Assembly (NCBI RefSeq): GCF_010093595.1
Contig: NW_022985459.1
Location: forward strand, 485,630 to 549,629
Reading direction: 5' to 3'
Source: Mytilinidion resinicola
Lineage: Eukaryota > Ascomycota > Dothideomycetes > Mytilinidiales > Mytilinidiaceae
Length of the DNA: 64,000 bases
Positions 1 to 11,252 of this stretch are shown here, piece after piece (the stretch's first letter is position 1; each line of letters begins with the position of its first letter). The notes below the pieces were generated by a model. That model made no database searches, was not told where the DNA came from, and worked only from the letters and a program-made list of their open reading frames with translations. Both the position numbers and the translations under genes were made by a program.

Positions 1-299
1 CTAGGTTGGTATCCTAGGTAATAGGATGTCGGATGGTTATGGACGATAACCCTCTGTTTGTCTTCCTGTTGTCTGTGGGTATCGAGTTTGGTGGTGGCAA
101 GCCGCCAAGACCCGTGAAAACTCTGCCATTCTGGCGGCGTTGAGGACGACGTTTCCAAAGACGACCTCTAGCCACGACGCAACGCCGCTGCACCAGTAAT
201 GAACGTGATTCTCACTCTCGTACGGGCCTTGCGGTTCGAACGAGACGGAAAGGAACGCCCGTACGACAATACGGGTCGAATCACGATTTTGATGTTCCT
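1..299. other. unassigned sequence
   Basis: No gene or RNA recognised. The stretch is GC-balanced, unlike the AT-rich transposase relic that starts near position 300. It contains a short imperfect inverted pair around 'cgtacgggc' (about 219-257), but neither this nor the rest matched a terminus of the adjacent element. Confidence 0.3.
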
Positions 300-1009
300 T
301 AAAAAAAGCAGCTATATTTATCGGGGTTAAAATTCTTTAGCTATATATCCTAGATATTGTTCGTTATAGCTTAATAGATAAGCGTTGGAGAAAGTGCCGT
401 ATAGTCTGCGCAGATAGCTGCTACTACTGTAATCCACTCTCTATTTCTATCCTAGATAATATTGCGCATTCTTCCTAACTTAAAGGTATTCCTGCTAAAG
501 ATCCTTCTCTTCTTCTTTATCTAACTAATAAAAAAGCCCTTCTTATCTATATTCTAGGTATTTCCTAGCTATATATTATATTCCTGCATTTTTTGTCCTA
601 AGAGTTTAAAGTAGAGGCTGTAATACAGCGCTGAATTAGCTCTCTTCCTTAATTTGTTAATAGGAAGGAGGTATCCTAATCTAAGGTGTTTTGAATGCTG
701 TTTAACCCAGCGCGAAGCCCAGTTAATTCCTGGCATAATCCCAGCTATTACTAAGGCTAGATTTCGCACCATTTAATGCGTAGGAGGAAGCCCCCTTTCA
801 GATAGGTTGTTGATGTATTTAATAAGAGCCTTGGACTGCCCAGGGGTGAGAACCTGTTGAGAATTGTATCCATCTGCCTTGCTACCAGTTTTCCCACGGA
901 AGCGCTTGGAGAGGGTGCTTCTGTCAACCCCATGCTTGTCGGCCATGGCCTTGATGTTCGTTTTCTCTTGGAGGTGAAGCTCCACGATTGCAGCTTCAAT
1001 TTTATCCAT
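300..1009 (-). pseudogene. pogo/Fot-type (DDE_1) transposase relic, RIP-like mutations
   Basis: The remains of a Tc1-mariner superfamily transposase of the fungal pogo/Fot group, read on the minus strand. The N-terminus starts at 1009 (MDKIEAAIVEL) and carries a psq-type helix-turn-helix (KAMADKHGVDRSTLSKRFRG) followed by a CENP-B/Tc5-like second DNA-binding region (GLPPTH, then MVRNLALVIAGIMPG, INWASRWVKQH). After MQEYNI the same frame continues through about 500-310 with recognisable core pieces: NIDKKGFF (first catalytic Asp; the family usually has NMDEKGF), RRIFSR, REWITVVAAICAD and LIY. It is interrupted by several in-frame stops (for example at 773-775). Most of these fall where the family has Gln or Trp, as expected from CpA to TpA change. 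The 3' part is very AT-rich and the C-terminal half is missing. The element is inactive. The superfamily is fairly certain; the subfamily rests on recalled family sequence. Confidence 0.8.
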
Positions 1010-3540
1010 TTTTAATAGAAATCTGTTGAAAATTGGTGGAGTTGTGGGGTGTGGAAGAATAAGCGGTGAGGGGTGAGAAGCGTGCACGAGCCCGTAGCGT
1101 GCACGAGCCCGTGATGACTTCTATCATTTCTGTACTTCTACTAGCTTCTCCACTATTCCATCCCAGCTACCGTAGACCCAATCCCATTCACCTGTCCCAC
1201 CCCCCTCTTCCTTTGCCCCATCCGCATCAAGCCTTACTCCCGTAGCCTCCCGTAGCCTCGAACCCACCCGCACCCCCGTGACTCATCTAAATAAGCGTCT
1301 CCACCTCCCCCATTTCTACTATAAAGCAACCCTCTCTTTCTCTCTCACACTCCTCATTAGAGTCAGCGTCCAGAAGCTTCAAGTACTCCAAGCGGACCAT
1401 GTCATGGCCAGCGGAGGAGGATGGGTTTGGGCAAGAGCTATGGTCGTCGCCCATGGTAGATTGCAAAATCACCAAGGAAAACACAATGGCAGCGTGGGAC
1501 TAGCAAAAACTAGCACCCATCGCCCTGATGGGTGTAAAACTAGTTGTGCGCGGAGCTGATGGTGGGGGAGGGTGGTGGGTGGTTCAACATTGATCCTCGC
1601 GCGAGTCCATGGAGTTGGTTGGGGTGGGGTGGTGGTTGGGGCATCTAGGGTGGTGATGATGGAGGTGAGTACCACGGAACGCTGAGCGTGGGCGTGAGTA
1701 GCTCTCAGGGAGGGTGTCTCTGAGTTATTGGCAATACTGGTTCTAGTGCTCTTTGGAGCAAGCGGAAGCTGTTCATCACCACCGCCGCCTGGAGCACCTC
1801 CACTGCTCCTCCACACCACTGCCATTGGCTTGACCAGACGCCAAGTTTGCTGATCCCCCAACCCCATGGGATGGAGACGTGCTCATTTTTGCTCCTCCAC
1901 CCAGCCATAGCGGCGGACTTCTTGGTTGTTGATCCCACACACACATTACAAGGTTTGCCGCCGACTGTTCAAAGGCCCTTGCTCCATTCGCCGAACAACT
2001 GTGCGGATTTTGCAAGCCGACACCTCCTCTCCATAATGTTTGTCTTGCTGGATCTTTGCAACCGGCCACCTCCTCATGTCCCTTCCTTGCCAGAAAGTAG
2101 CAGGACCTCCGAGCAAGAGGATTTTATACCTCGCAAAGTCCACGCTAATGCCTCGATCACGCGGCTCCCGTGACTCTCTAGACCCATGTGGGTCTACGAT
2201 GGAGCCTTCTAGATTCCCCCTGCGTCGTTGGACTACTGTCGAGCCTTTAATACCCGCCTCAGCCTACAACAGCGCATCAATCATTACGCTTCCACCTCCT
2301 TCCCTTAACACCATATCCGCTCTCAGGCGCCCAGCCGCCCGCCGTCGAGCCCCCAGCTCCTGAACTTCTCCTCCACAGGGTATATAAACCCCCTTCCTCC
2401 CCTCAACCTCCAGGACAGGAAAGAGGAGGAGGAGGAGGTGGCGGAGTTCGTAGTTCCACAAAACGTCCTGCCCAGCACGCAGATGTCCCGATCAACACTG
2501 CAAGCTCGACCACCTTATGCTCTGAGCGGGAGAAAGGGGGGCCCCATCGACCGCATGTACCTCTTACGTGTGCAAAAACCGCATTTGCCGAGCCCTATGG
2601 TGCGTGTGTTGGTGGATCAACAGCAAATAGGGAGACCGGAAATGGAGGATTGACACACGTTGGCCAGGCAGCGGCGATGGAGTGGGGGCGGAGGGGTTTG
2701 GGGGAGCAAACACGTCTTGCAGAAGGCGTTGATGGGAGGTTGTGGGTGTTTGTGTGTGCTTTGTGGGGAATGGTGGTGATGATCGCGGAGGGCGTGTGGA
2801 AGTGCGGTGCCGCATCTGTCTTTTCTACTACACTTCTTTACCTTCAAACATCCTAGACTACTACCGAAAGAGAGTATGGATAGTAACCACCATCACATCC
2901 AGCCCTCCCCCTTTCTCCACCATGTTTCCGCACGACGCCAGTTGGTTCCACACATCACAGCATCCCCGCCGCTCTTTTGCACAATTGCACAAATACAAAC
3001 ACTCCCACACAGCCATGAACTTCAGCGTGGCGATGTTTTGCTCCCCAGGACACCACTCATCGGCTGGTGTAGCACGCTTTGTTAAACAAGGCACATGCGG
3101 GATGGACGGCGACCTTTTGATAACACTAACCCAGCTCTCTTCCACCACCGAGTTGCCTATGTCGAGATCCAAGACTTGATGAGGGGGGATTTATATACCT
3201 GCTAAAGAACTAAAATAGCGCTAGATTAATAGATCACGGGGGAGGCACGGCTGCTTTCTAGGTAGTTCTAGATGGGCATGAAGAGGGCCCCCCGGACGGT
3301 GTTAGAGAGCTGCTGCAAGCATGCCGTTTTTGCAGCCAAACTTTATCTAAACGTTCCAGCTCTTTACAGTCGAATCCTATTCCCAGTCCCCTCGTCAAAG
3401 TACCCCCCCGACAGCGCCGGAGAGCTATAGACACAACGATGTTCCACAGCTTTATTTCCGCTTCCAGGATCTCTACATCTTGTGCTAATCCGCCATGATT
3501 TACCGAAGTGCTTCAGACGTTGCTGTAAGGGCGTAAACAC
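1010..3540. other. gene-poor region, no recognised gene
   Basis: About 2.5 kb in which no protein family, intron pattern or RNA gene could be recognised. It begins with a 17-bp tandem duplication (1079-1112, core GTGCACGAGCCCGT) next to the transposase relic, which may be transposon terminal sequence. Frames of up to about 145 codons exist on both strands, for example 2861-3172 on the minus strand, which is Cys-rich. They overlap each other and show no family signature, so none is called. TATA-like strings occur at 2381 and 3194. Confidence 0.4.
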
Positions 3541-3690
3541 TATAGTTCTGATATCAACTTAATCTGAAGAGGCCAGATGTGGACATTGTGTCTGACTTGA
3601 AGATGCAGTGAAGAGGCACCCTAGACGGCGCGACAGGACCAGCAGAACGTGAGTACGCCGCCTCTGATATAGGAGGTGGAGGTTAGCATA

Positions 3691-4075
3691 TCACGTGATC
3701 TTATTCCCAATCTCCAACTCGTTACATCTTATCCTGCTTTTGTACGAGGTTATGGGGGACTTCAGATGGTAGCAGAAGTGGTGCAAAAGGAGAGTAGATA
3801 CGGCCTATTGGAAAAAGTCATGTTTCTTGTATCACGTGGTCTGATATACGATGTCCAATATATTACATCCAATCCTGACTTGTTACAGTGAACTGTAGGA
3901 CTTCAGAAGGTAGCAAGGCTCAAGCAAAATGTAAATATACCCTATCTACTATGCGAGGTTCTCACCAAGATATCACGTGCTCTAATATAACCCCTTCAAC
4001 TCATTACATCCTATCCCGACATTTAATAGCACGCCAAGCCACCTCAAACACCATCAAACGAGTATCAACAGTCTC
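3691..4075. repeat. 141-bp tandem repeat with TCACGTG core
   Basis: Three consecutive copies are anchored by TCACGTG at 3691, 3832 and 3973, which gives exactly 141 bp between copies. Each copy then has a 'YTCRTTACATCYTATCC'-like block (CTCGTTACATCTTATCC, CTCATTACATCCTATCC). About 65 bp further on comes a 'GGACTTCAGANGGTAGCA' block, clear at about 3757 and 3898. The third unit ends in 'gccaagccacctcaaacacc' (about 4034-4053). The same string recurs at about 23348-23369, and 'CCTCAAACA' occurs in the large array at 21.4-21.7 kb. The repeat therefore seems to be a remote block of the same family. It lies just 3' of the LRR gene, and part of it may be transcribed. Confidence 0.75.
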
Positions 4076-4138
4076 AATTCCAATCTTCCATTATCTACAC
4101 AACACCCCCAAAACCACCCCAAGCACTCCCAACCTCCC

Positions 4139-6343
4139 CTACTCCTCCCCTTCCCACCCCATCCTCTGCCCCACGCACCCAAAACTGCACGCCCGCCTCA
4201 AGAACGGGAAGAACCCCGCCGTCACGTCCTCAAAATCATCGACCCGGAAGTACTCCACCCACTCCGCCCTCGGCACCACATACCCCCCTCCACACACCGA
4301 GCACCCCCGCAAAACCGACCCACAGTCCGCCCGATTCTGCGCCGCCAGCGCCACCGCACGCTCAATTCCCGGCGCCAAGCCAGCCATCTCCTCCACAGCC
4401 ATCACATCGAGAGCCTTCCTTAGCGAGAGTTCCAGCAGCGACGGCACGCGGGAGCAGTCTGGCGCCCTCAGCTCCGGCCAGAGCGGCTTGCCGACAGCGC
4501 CGAACTTGACCGTGTGGACGGTGGCGGGCAGGAACGTGCAATCTGGGGGCAGCTGGGACGGCTGCGGCGGCGAGCCCTTCAGATGGCGGCCGTCGGCGTG
4601 AAAGAGTGCGGGTGGTGTTGCGGCGATGAAGCGGAACCGGATGTCTTTCCAGGCGTCCGACGGGTCTGCTCCCTCGGTGTAATATGCGTCTTGTTGCGCC
4701 TTGTGGATGGCGAGGGTCTGCTCCTGGTCCTTCAGCAGCCAGGCCAGGCTTTGGGCCTGGTCTGGATCCTCTGCGGCCTCCAGGGCGGCGAGGAGGTCTG
4801 GATGGGGCTTTTTGTGGAACTCGGCTTCCAGCGTCGTCAGCAGCTCGAGATGGGCGTTGTGGTCGAAGTAGGTGCCCTCCAGGAACGGGTTTCCGGTCAG
4901 GATTAGCTTCATTCGGCTTCCTGTGACGCGCAGCAGGCGTGAGAGCTCCCAGGGGAGGTAGCGCAGCTTATTGTTGGCGACATTGAGTCCACGCAGGTTG
5001 GCTAATTTGGCGACGCCGGAAGGTAGCTCGGCCAGGTTATTGCTTCGGAGGCTGAGGACGGTGAGGTGCTCGAGGTCCCACAGTCGTGATGGCAGGACGC
5101 TGAGGGAGTTGTGTGAGAGGAAAAGCTTGATCTTTGGCGTGAAGGGCTCGAAGCAGTCGTCCGAGGGTGGCTTATCGTCAAACTTGGGACTCCGAATGAC
5201 GGTGAAAAGTGGTTGAAGGTCTTCATCGGACAGAATTGTACGGCTCTCGAAAGACCAATCGAACATGTTCTTGTTGTCATCGTGGTCGCCGTCGTCGCTG
5301 TTCGGTCGGACACGAAGTGGTGGAGGGAAGTGACCAGGAGTTACATAGACAAACTCGGTTGAAATCGGACGTCCGCCATGCCTAGGAGGGTACCCTTCAA
5401 AGCCAGGGAAGCCAGGTGGAGGGCCAAGAGGGGGACCGTAGTAGCCAGGAGTGTACTCAGGAGTAGATTCGGGAGACTCAGACGAGGATCCAGGTCGCTG
5501 AGCCATGGCGAGAGAGATGCGCGATGTGAATGGCCTTGGACGAGTGACAGGCGAAGTGTTTGGAAGGTGACGAGAGGTGGATTGACCTGATCGAGTGATG
5601 AGCGAAGTGTTCGAAAGTCGACGAGAGGCAGATTGCTGTAGCCAGGTGACGGACGACGTGTGTGGAAGATGATTAGAGGTGAATAGATGTGGACAAGTGG
5701 CTGGTGAAGTGTGCGGAAGGTGAAGGGAGTGTGGAAGGTGACTGGAGTCGTTTGAAACAGTTTTAGTCTGGCGGGCGAAGTCAACAGAATCAAAGTCTTG
5801 GCACTCGTCGTCGTGCAGTGCTCCAGATGATGCCTCCGTAGACGATGGCTCCGTATCATCACTGTTCATCCATACTCCACTATCGAAATTCCTTTCCAAG
5901 CCCTCTGCTCTCGCACTTCTGCTGGCCGGTCTACGCGACTTCCCGTTCGCCTGCCGCCACCACGGGCCAGCATGCTTTTGTTTCTTGCGCTGACCTTCAT
6001 AGTTCTCGAGGCCTGCAGCTTCGGGCTCATCGTCGCTGGAGAAAAGAGGAGGGTCACTCGAGGTGTGCGGGGCGTCGCTGATGTTTGAGTAGCCGCGTTT
6101 CTTTATGTGAGGGTGTGAGAATTGAGGTTGAAGGGCAGGATATGCTGGGAGCTGCGGAAGGCCGTCGTCTTCGAAGTCCTCGTCCATTGAGACGGAGATG
6201 GGAGCGTGGATAACTGAGGTTTGAAAAGGCGATGATGATGTTTGAAGGTCGCTGAAGACGCGTCGATGCGTGCAGCGGATACGAGGCTGAGGATACGAAA
6301 ACGATGTAATGTCAAAAGAAAACTCCGACTGGTCAGAATTCAC
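4139..6343 (-). CDS. leucine-rich-repeat protein, disordered N-terminus
   Basis: A 734-residue single-exon protein of a conserved fungal LRR family. Residues 1-300 are low-complexity and Ser/Pro-rich. They include a basic stretch (GQRKKQKHAGPWWRQ) and NFDSGVWMNSDD, which resembles a 'DSGVFMGSD' motif I recall from fungal LRR proteins. At about 205-275 there are four imperfect 17-residue repeats (HLPHTS..., RLSNTSLITRSGQSTSR), encoded by 51-bp units around 5530-5720. The LRR block is at about 405-470: IKLFLSHNSLSVLPSRLW, LTVLSLRSNNLAELPSGV, LRGLNVANNKLRYLPWEL. The C-terminal part has a possible zinc pair (CGSVLRGCSVCGG) and a late Cys pair (ACSFGCVG). LRR proteins normally mediate protein-protein contacts; the partner is unknown. 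The start at 6343 is the first Met in the frame; a later Met (MDEDFEDDG, about residue 53) is a possible alternative. Confidence 0.85.
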   Translation of the reverse strand: MNSDQSEFSFDITSFSYPQPRIRCTHRRVFSDLQTSSSPFQTSVIHAPISVSMDEDFEDDGLPQLPAYPALQPQFSHPHIKKRGYSNISDAPHTSSDPPLFSSDDEPEAAGLENYEGQRKKQKHAGPWWRQANGKSRRPASRSARAEGLERNFDSGVWMNSDDTEPSSTEASSGALHDDECQDFDSVDFARQTKTVSNDSSHLPHSLHLPHTSPATCPHLFTSNHLPHTSSVTWLQQSASRRLSNTSLITRSGQSTSRHLPNTSPVTRPRPFTSRISLAMAQRPGSSSESPESTPEYTPGYYGPPLGPPPGFPGFEGYPPRHGGRPISTEFVYVTPGHFPPPLRVRPNSDDGDHDDNKNMFDWSFESRTILSDEDLQPLFTVIRSPKFDDKPPSDDCFEPFTPKIKLFLSHNSLSVLPSRLWDLEHLTVLSLRSNNLAELPSGVAKLANLRGLNVANNKLRYLPWELSRLLRVTGSRMKLILTGNPFLEGTYFDHNAHLELLTTLEAEFHKKPHPDLLAALEAAEDPDQAQSLAWLLKDQEQTLAIHKAQQDAYYTEGADPSDAWKDIRFRFIAATPPALFHADGRHLKGSPPQPSQLPPDCTFLPATVHTVKFGAVGKPLWPELRAPDCSRVPSLLELSLRKALDVMAVEEMAGLAPGIERAVALAAQNRADCGSVLRGCSVCGGGYVVPRAEWVEYFRVDDFEDVTAGFFPFLRRACSFGCVGQRMGWEGEE

Positions 6344-7030
6344 TGGCGCATTTCAGGGGTATTGACCGATACCCCTCAACCACAACACTCGCAATGACAA
6401 ATTGGTGCTTCGAAAATCACGTCTAAAAGTCCTCAAATCGGCCTATAAGGCCGCAGATAGCTCAGGCCGCGTATACTGATTTGAAGCGCGGATGAAATCA
6501 GTTCGCCAAATCAGAGTAAAACAGCACGTGCCACGGTACTACAGCATCAAGTTCAACACCTTTCCATGATGTTCAGCCTCTAGAAGGTCCCCAAGGCCAT
6601 CTATCAGCATGACATCTATACATAGGCCTTATTCAAAATCCCCAATTCTTTGCATCCTTCGGTCTCTCGGTTTCAATACGCCAGGGGCGTCTCAAAGTGC
6701 CACATACCCTCTCCAAAACCCCACCCCACTACCCCAGTTCACGCTTCCACATCACACCAACACGCTAGTCTAATTCACAGCCTTCAATCCTTTACATTCC
6801 AGGTTCCCTAGGTCTAATAGGCACAGGAGCGCCTGTCGGTGCTACAGACCCCCCAAAACGACTACTAGAGTGTATACAAGTCAGTGTGTGTCCTGTGTCC
6901 ACAAATCCAGATGCATGTCATTTCCAGCACACACCAATCAAGAGTTTGAACGCATTACAACTGCACAACTTCATTCCGCTATATAGACTACCTCACAGCG
7001 GCGACGCTACTGGTAAAAACCCTCCCTACC
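6344..7030. other. intergenic region between two minus-strand genes
   Basis: This holds the upstream region of the LRR gene and the 3' side of the M16 protease gene. No coding family, RNA or repeat recognised. It is pyrimidine-rich near 6700-6760 and has a weak TATA-like 'ctatatagac' at 6979. Confidence 0.4.
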
Positions 7031-10000
7031 CTACGTTGATTCACGGAGCTCCCCTGGCCCCTCCTCCTCTGTCTCCTCCCCCTCCTCCCCCTCCTCCCCA
7101 CCCTCCGAATCGTCCTCGTCCTCGTCCTCGTCCTCCTCGCTCTCCGGCTCCTCCAGCTCGCCCTTGAGGGGCTCCAGGCCGTAATCGTCCTGGAAAAAGC
7201 TCAGCGGCTTAACCTGCGGTCTGAACCCCGCCTCCTTAAAGTTCTTCTCGAGGCCCTAAAAACACGAATTAGCACGCATCCTCTAACGCACAGCCCTCAA
7301 ATCATCCACTTACCTCCTCCATAATGCTCGCCGCCGTCACCACCACATCCGCCTTCCCGGGCAAAAAGACCGGCAGCACGACCTCCTCCAACACGCGCTT
7401 GATCTCCGCCTCGCCCACCTCGCGCACCTTCCGCAGCATCTCCTCGCTGTACCCCTTGCCGACGCCCTTGATGACACTGTTGACGAACGAGACGGCCGCG
7501 GCGCTGCTCATGGTCGGCTGCTCGTCGACAAACTCGACGACGATGGAGCTGATGGCGCCCTCGAGCACGGGCTTCTCGAACGCGCGCTTGCCCGAGATGA
7601 AGTCTTCGACCACACCGCGGGCGGTGGCGTAGGCCTTCCAGGCGTCCGGGGAACGGTAGACGCGGAAGCGGAGCAGGCCCGTGTCGGTGCCGCGCGAGAA
7701 GCCGGTGCCGTACGCGAGGCCGGTGCCACGGACGGAGGTCCAGAGAGGGCCTTCGACGGTGTCGAGGTAGGCGGTGGCGACCATGAGGGCGGGGAGGTCC
7801 GGGTGGGTGTAGCTGTTCGGGCCTTTGGTGGTGGCGAGGAGGAAGGAGGAGTCGATGGTGGGCATGGGGACGATGAAGTTGAGCTGGCCCGGGTTGCGGC
7901 CGGCGATGCTGAGGACGTCGGCGCGAGAGTCGATGGGATTGAGATGCGGGACGTCCTGGATGGCGGCGACGAAGGGGTCGAAGGATGATGCAGGACCGTA
8001 GGGGAGGTTCTCGATATTAGCGACCACGAGTGCGCGCATGTTTGAAGAAGTGATGAGATTCTTGCGGAGATGGTGCATGTGGTCGAGGACCCAGTCTGGC
8101 ATTTTTTTCAGACGGTATAGAACGCGCTTGAGATAGAGAGCTTTGACAAGCGTGTTTTGAGCACGGCCAGAGGACTTGGGATCGTAGTGGATCATGTTGT
8201 CGACGGCATATAGCATGTCGTTGCCGCTTCGCTTCTCGTCTGGGACATCTGCTAACAACTTCTTCACAGTCGTCCTCAGTCTCTCAAGGTCGAAATGGCC
8301 GTGGAGCAGCATGAGCTCGAGCCATTTGATCATAGTTTGATACTTCTCGGGTTCAACGACGAACTTTATTCGAAGCAACTCCGAGTTACCGATATTCGCT
8401 CCGGTTTCGATCTGGAAAGATACCGTGTCTTGCTCCAATTCAGTGACAATCTTCTCAAACGCAACCGTCTCACCATCACGCATGACAGGAGTGTTAAAGA
8501 AATTCGACAGAAACACTGGGAGCAGTGGTTTCATTTCCAGTGGCACACTCTGAGTATTTAGAACCAAGGAGAAGTGCACAAAATTGGTCGGAATGTGTTC
8601 GAAGTGGATGAAAAAGTTTGGGCTACCAGCATCCTTGTTGATGATATCTTGTATTTTGTTGCGTGGCATATCCAAACTCCTGTCATATCCGGATCGTGCG
8701 GTAATCGTCTCGAAGAAGTGGATCGAGTCGGTGCCAGGTATCTCGAACTGTTCCAGCACTTCTTTCGGCATAGGCTTGTCGTTCTCCGCCTTTGCGTGTT
8801 CCAACTTCTTAGCAAGATCTTTCAGTCCGTCTTCCCCAAACTTCTCCTGCTGCGCTTTGACTCTAGCCTTCTCGTCTGCTTTGAGTTGCTTCGAGAGCTC
8901 TGCCGACGGCTTGCCGAGAATCGAAACGTGGTGAGCATGCGAAAGCCAACGTCCCATGAAAATCCGCCATTGCTCATCCGTCCACTTTTCAAGCTCGTCA
9001 TAGAGATTCAAGTTCGCGAGCGATGTATAGAGATCAGACCCGTCGCGGTTCCCAAACAGGTGGTCCTCAATGATGGGATCGGCGAAAACCTCGTTGGAAG
9101 ACTCGGTGTGGAACATCACTCGTCGCTTGTACCGCCGCACACAGTCCTTCAAGTAAGGCATGTCAAGAGGCTTCGCTGAAGTTTCCTGTAAAACTTCAAA
9201 GAATCTCTGCTCGACCGCTTCAAGCTTCTCGGTAGCCACACTGCTCAAAATGAACCAAATGACTGTGTCTGGCCGATTGTCGACCTGATTGTACACGCCG
9301 CTAGCGACGGCCTCTTTCTCAACAAGGGTGTTGACAAGAACCGAAGCTGTCGAATCGGACAGGTATGAAAGCAATACATCCATCGCAGCTCCTACCAATC
9401 GTTAGTATTCCCAGCTTCTTAACAAGACATATACGTACCGGACATCATATCAGTGCCAGGGGGGCCAAAGAACGCTATCATGAGCTCGCCCATCGATTCG
9501 TCGTCCTCAGGGAACTCGACGGTATCGATGATTGTCTTTTTAAGTGCCTGAGGCTGCTTTGGCTCAACCCAGGGTCTCCTGAATGGCGCATCCGGGGGTG
9601 GTATCGCATCTAGAATGCTCTCCTCGAAGTCTTCGAGTATGTCAAGAAGCTGGGCGTGGTCGACCTCGCCGATCAAGACAAGTCTGAGGTTCTTAGGCTG
9701 ATACATCTCGCGGTGGAAATCGCGAATGCGCTGGGCAGTGAGGACTCGCAGCTGCTCCATCATTCCTCCGGTTTCGTAGCGGAAGCCGACGCCTTCTGGA
9801 TATAGAAGCCGACGCGCTTGGAGATCCATCAGTTCGCCTTGGTTATTCTGCACGCCTTGCATCTCCGAATAGACAACGCTATGCCCATGTTAGCAACTTG
9901 AGATTTTCGAAAATATGCAATTCGTCTTACCCAGCATCTTGTCCCTCTCCATCAATGTGATGGACCTCAGTATAGCAGCCCTCGTCAGTCAGCGTTGGGA

Positions 10001-10441
10001 GGATGACATGGTCTAAGTAGACCGGCACTTTGGCACGTATTAGCAGATTCTTTATGCCGAAAGAAAAGGCAGCGTCTTACAGATCTGGGCAAAGCCTTCC
10101 CAGCCAGCGGAATCCAAGGTGTATGCGGTATGATCAGTGGCTGTCCAAGCGTTCGTGTTCGAGTACGACCGAGTTGCGAGTCTATCCAGAACGCCTTTGT
10201 AGGGGTAACTCCGAGAACCCATGAAGCAGAGATGCTCTAGAGTGTGCGGCGCGCCAGAGTCGTCATGAATCTCAGTTGCGAGGGCGAAGTAGCCTTGGAC
10301 CTTGGGTCCTTTGCGGTCGCAGACAGCCACTCGCATACCGGTACGCTCAGATTCATACTGGGTGAACTCAGCGAGCGTGTAGTCGGCCTTGAAACTCTGA
10401 ATCTTCTTGAAATGGTTCTTCTTCGCTGAAGCTGCAGGCAT
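7031..10441 (-). CDS. M16-family zinc metalloprotease (YOL098C/Mug138-like)
   Basis: A five-exon gene: 10441-10081, 10027-9931, 9878-9439, 9391-7314 and 7255-7031, with introns of 47-58 nt that all have GT...AG ends. The reading frame closes exactly, giving 1066 residues. Exon 1 has the inverted zinc motif HTLEH (in GAPHTLEHLCFMGSRSY), and the region after it (SNTNAWTATDHTAYTLDSAG) is typical of M16C-like enzymes. The downstream Glu ligand is probably in VVYSEMQGVQN, the start of exon 3. The protein is the size of the uncharacterised yeast YOL098C and S. pombe Mug138 type of two-lobed insulinase-like peptidase, which degrades short peptides. The C-terminus, added by the last exon, is strongly acidic (EEDEDEDEDDSEGGEE). 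The start at 10441 (MPAASAKKNH) was preferred over an upstream in-frame Met at 10486 because homologues begin near the KKxHF motif. The gene is divergent from the ZW10-like gene. Confidence 0.92.
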
Positions 10442-11252
10442 GTTTGCTGGAGTGTCAACGAGGCGGACGTCGATGAAAAAGCACAAGGCCCAAAGGAGAT
10501 GCTGGCGGCGAAGGAATAGTTAGTATGCGGAGAATGTAGTTTCGGAGTCCGCGTCCGAGCTGCTTGGGTATAATTGTGATGCGAGAAGAATGAAGCTGAC
10601 GCTGGGACGCTTTTGTCTGTGGAGAAAGGCAAAATAGAGGCAAATTTGGAGATCGAGGCAGGAAAAGCGGGACGCAAGGCTTGGTGCTTCTTACCAGAGT
10701 GACTGCGAGGCGACCAGTAGGAGAGACTTGAAGGTCTATGAAAAGTAAGCAACCGAAACGGGGGTCACTGGATAGGTTAGCCAGAGTTGTGGAAGGCTTG
10801 ATTGACCAAAAGCAGTGCGCGAAGCCAGCAGACGCATTCATAGACATACACTGTTCTCTAAGACCCTAGACTCGCCGCGAGTCGTGATTCGTGGCTTCGT
10901 GATGCAGAGGAAGTTTGGACGGCCTGGTGCAGACGACGCCGCGGGGAGGTGGGAGAGCTGCGCCGTGCCACCTATACTGCGGGAGGCACTATCCCCCTCC
11001 CGGAATACCGTAGAACACTACAACACCATAAATGCACTCGTTTTTGCTCAGCATATAAATCTAGAGCTTTGACCACCATTCCAGTGCTTCAATTCACCTA
11101 CAAAAGGTAGCATCCTTTTTTCATGACGTACCGTGGGCGATTGTTGAATATGCGGTAGCAGGTGCGCCACCGACGCCTGACACGGCAGCATCACCAACTT
11201 GCCAACAACGCGTGAACTCACCTTCAATGACTATCCACAACCAACAATCGTT
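10442..11252. promoter_or_regulatory. divergent intergenic region, M16 protease / ZW10
   Basis: About 810 bp separate the two divergently transcribed start codons, so both promoters should lie here. No further gene was recognised. There is a TATA-like 'gcatataaat' at about 11051 and an AT-rich patch before it on the ZW10 side. Short frames on both strands show no family features. Confidence 0.4.

Noticed and set aside
226..245. tRNA B-box-like GCGGTTCGAACGAG
   Set aside because: No matching A box or cloverleaf pairing could be found around it.
2861..3172. 103-codon Cys-rich minus-strand frame
   Set aside because: No family match or intron evidence; a plus-strand frame of 145 codons overlaps it, so neither is preferred.
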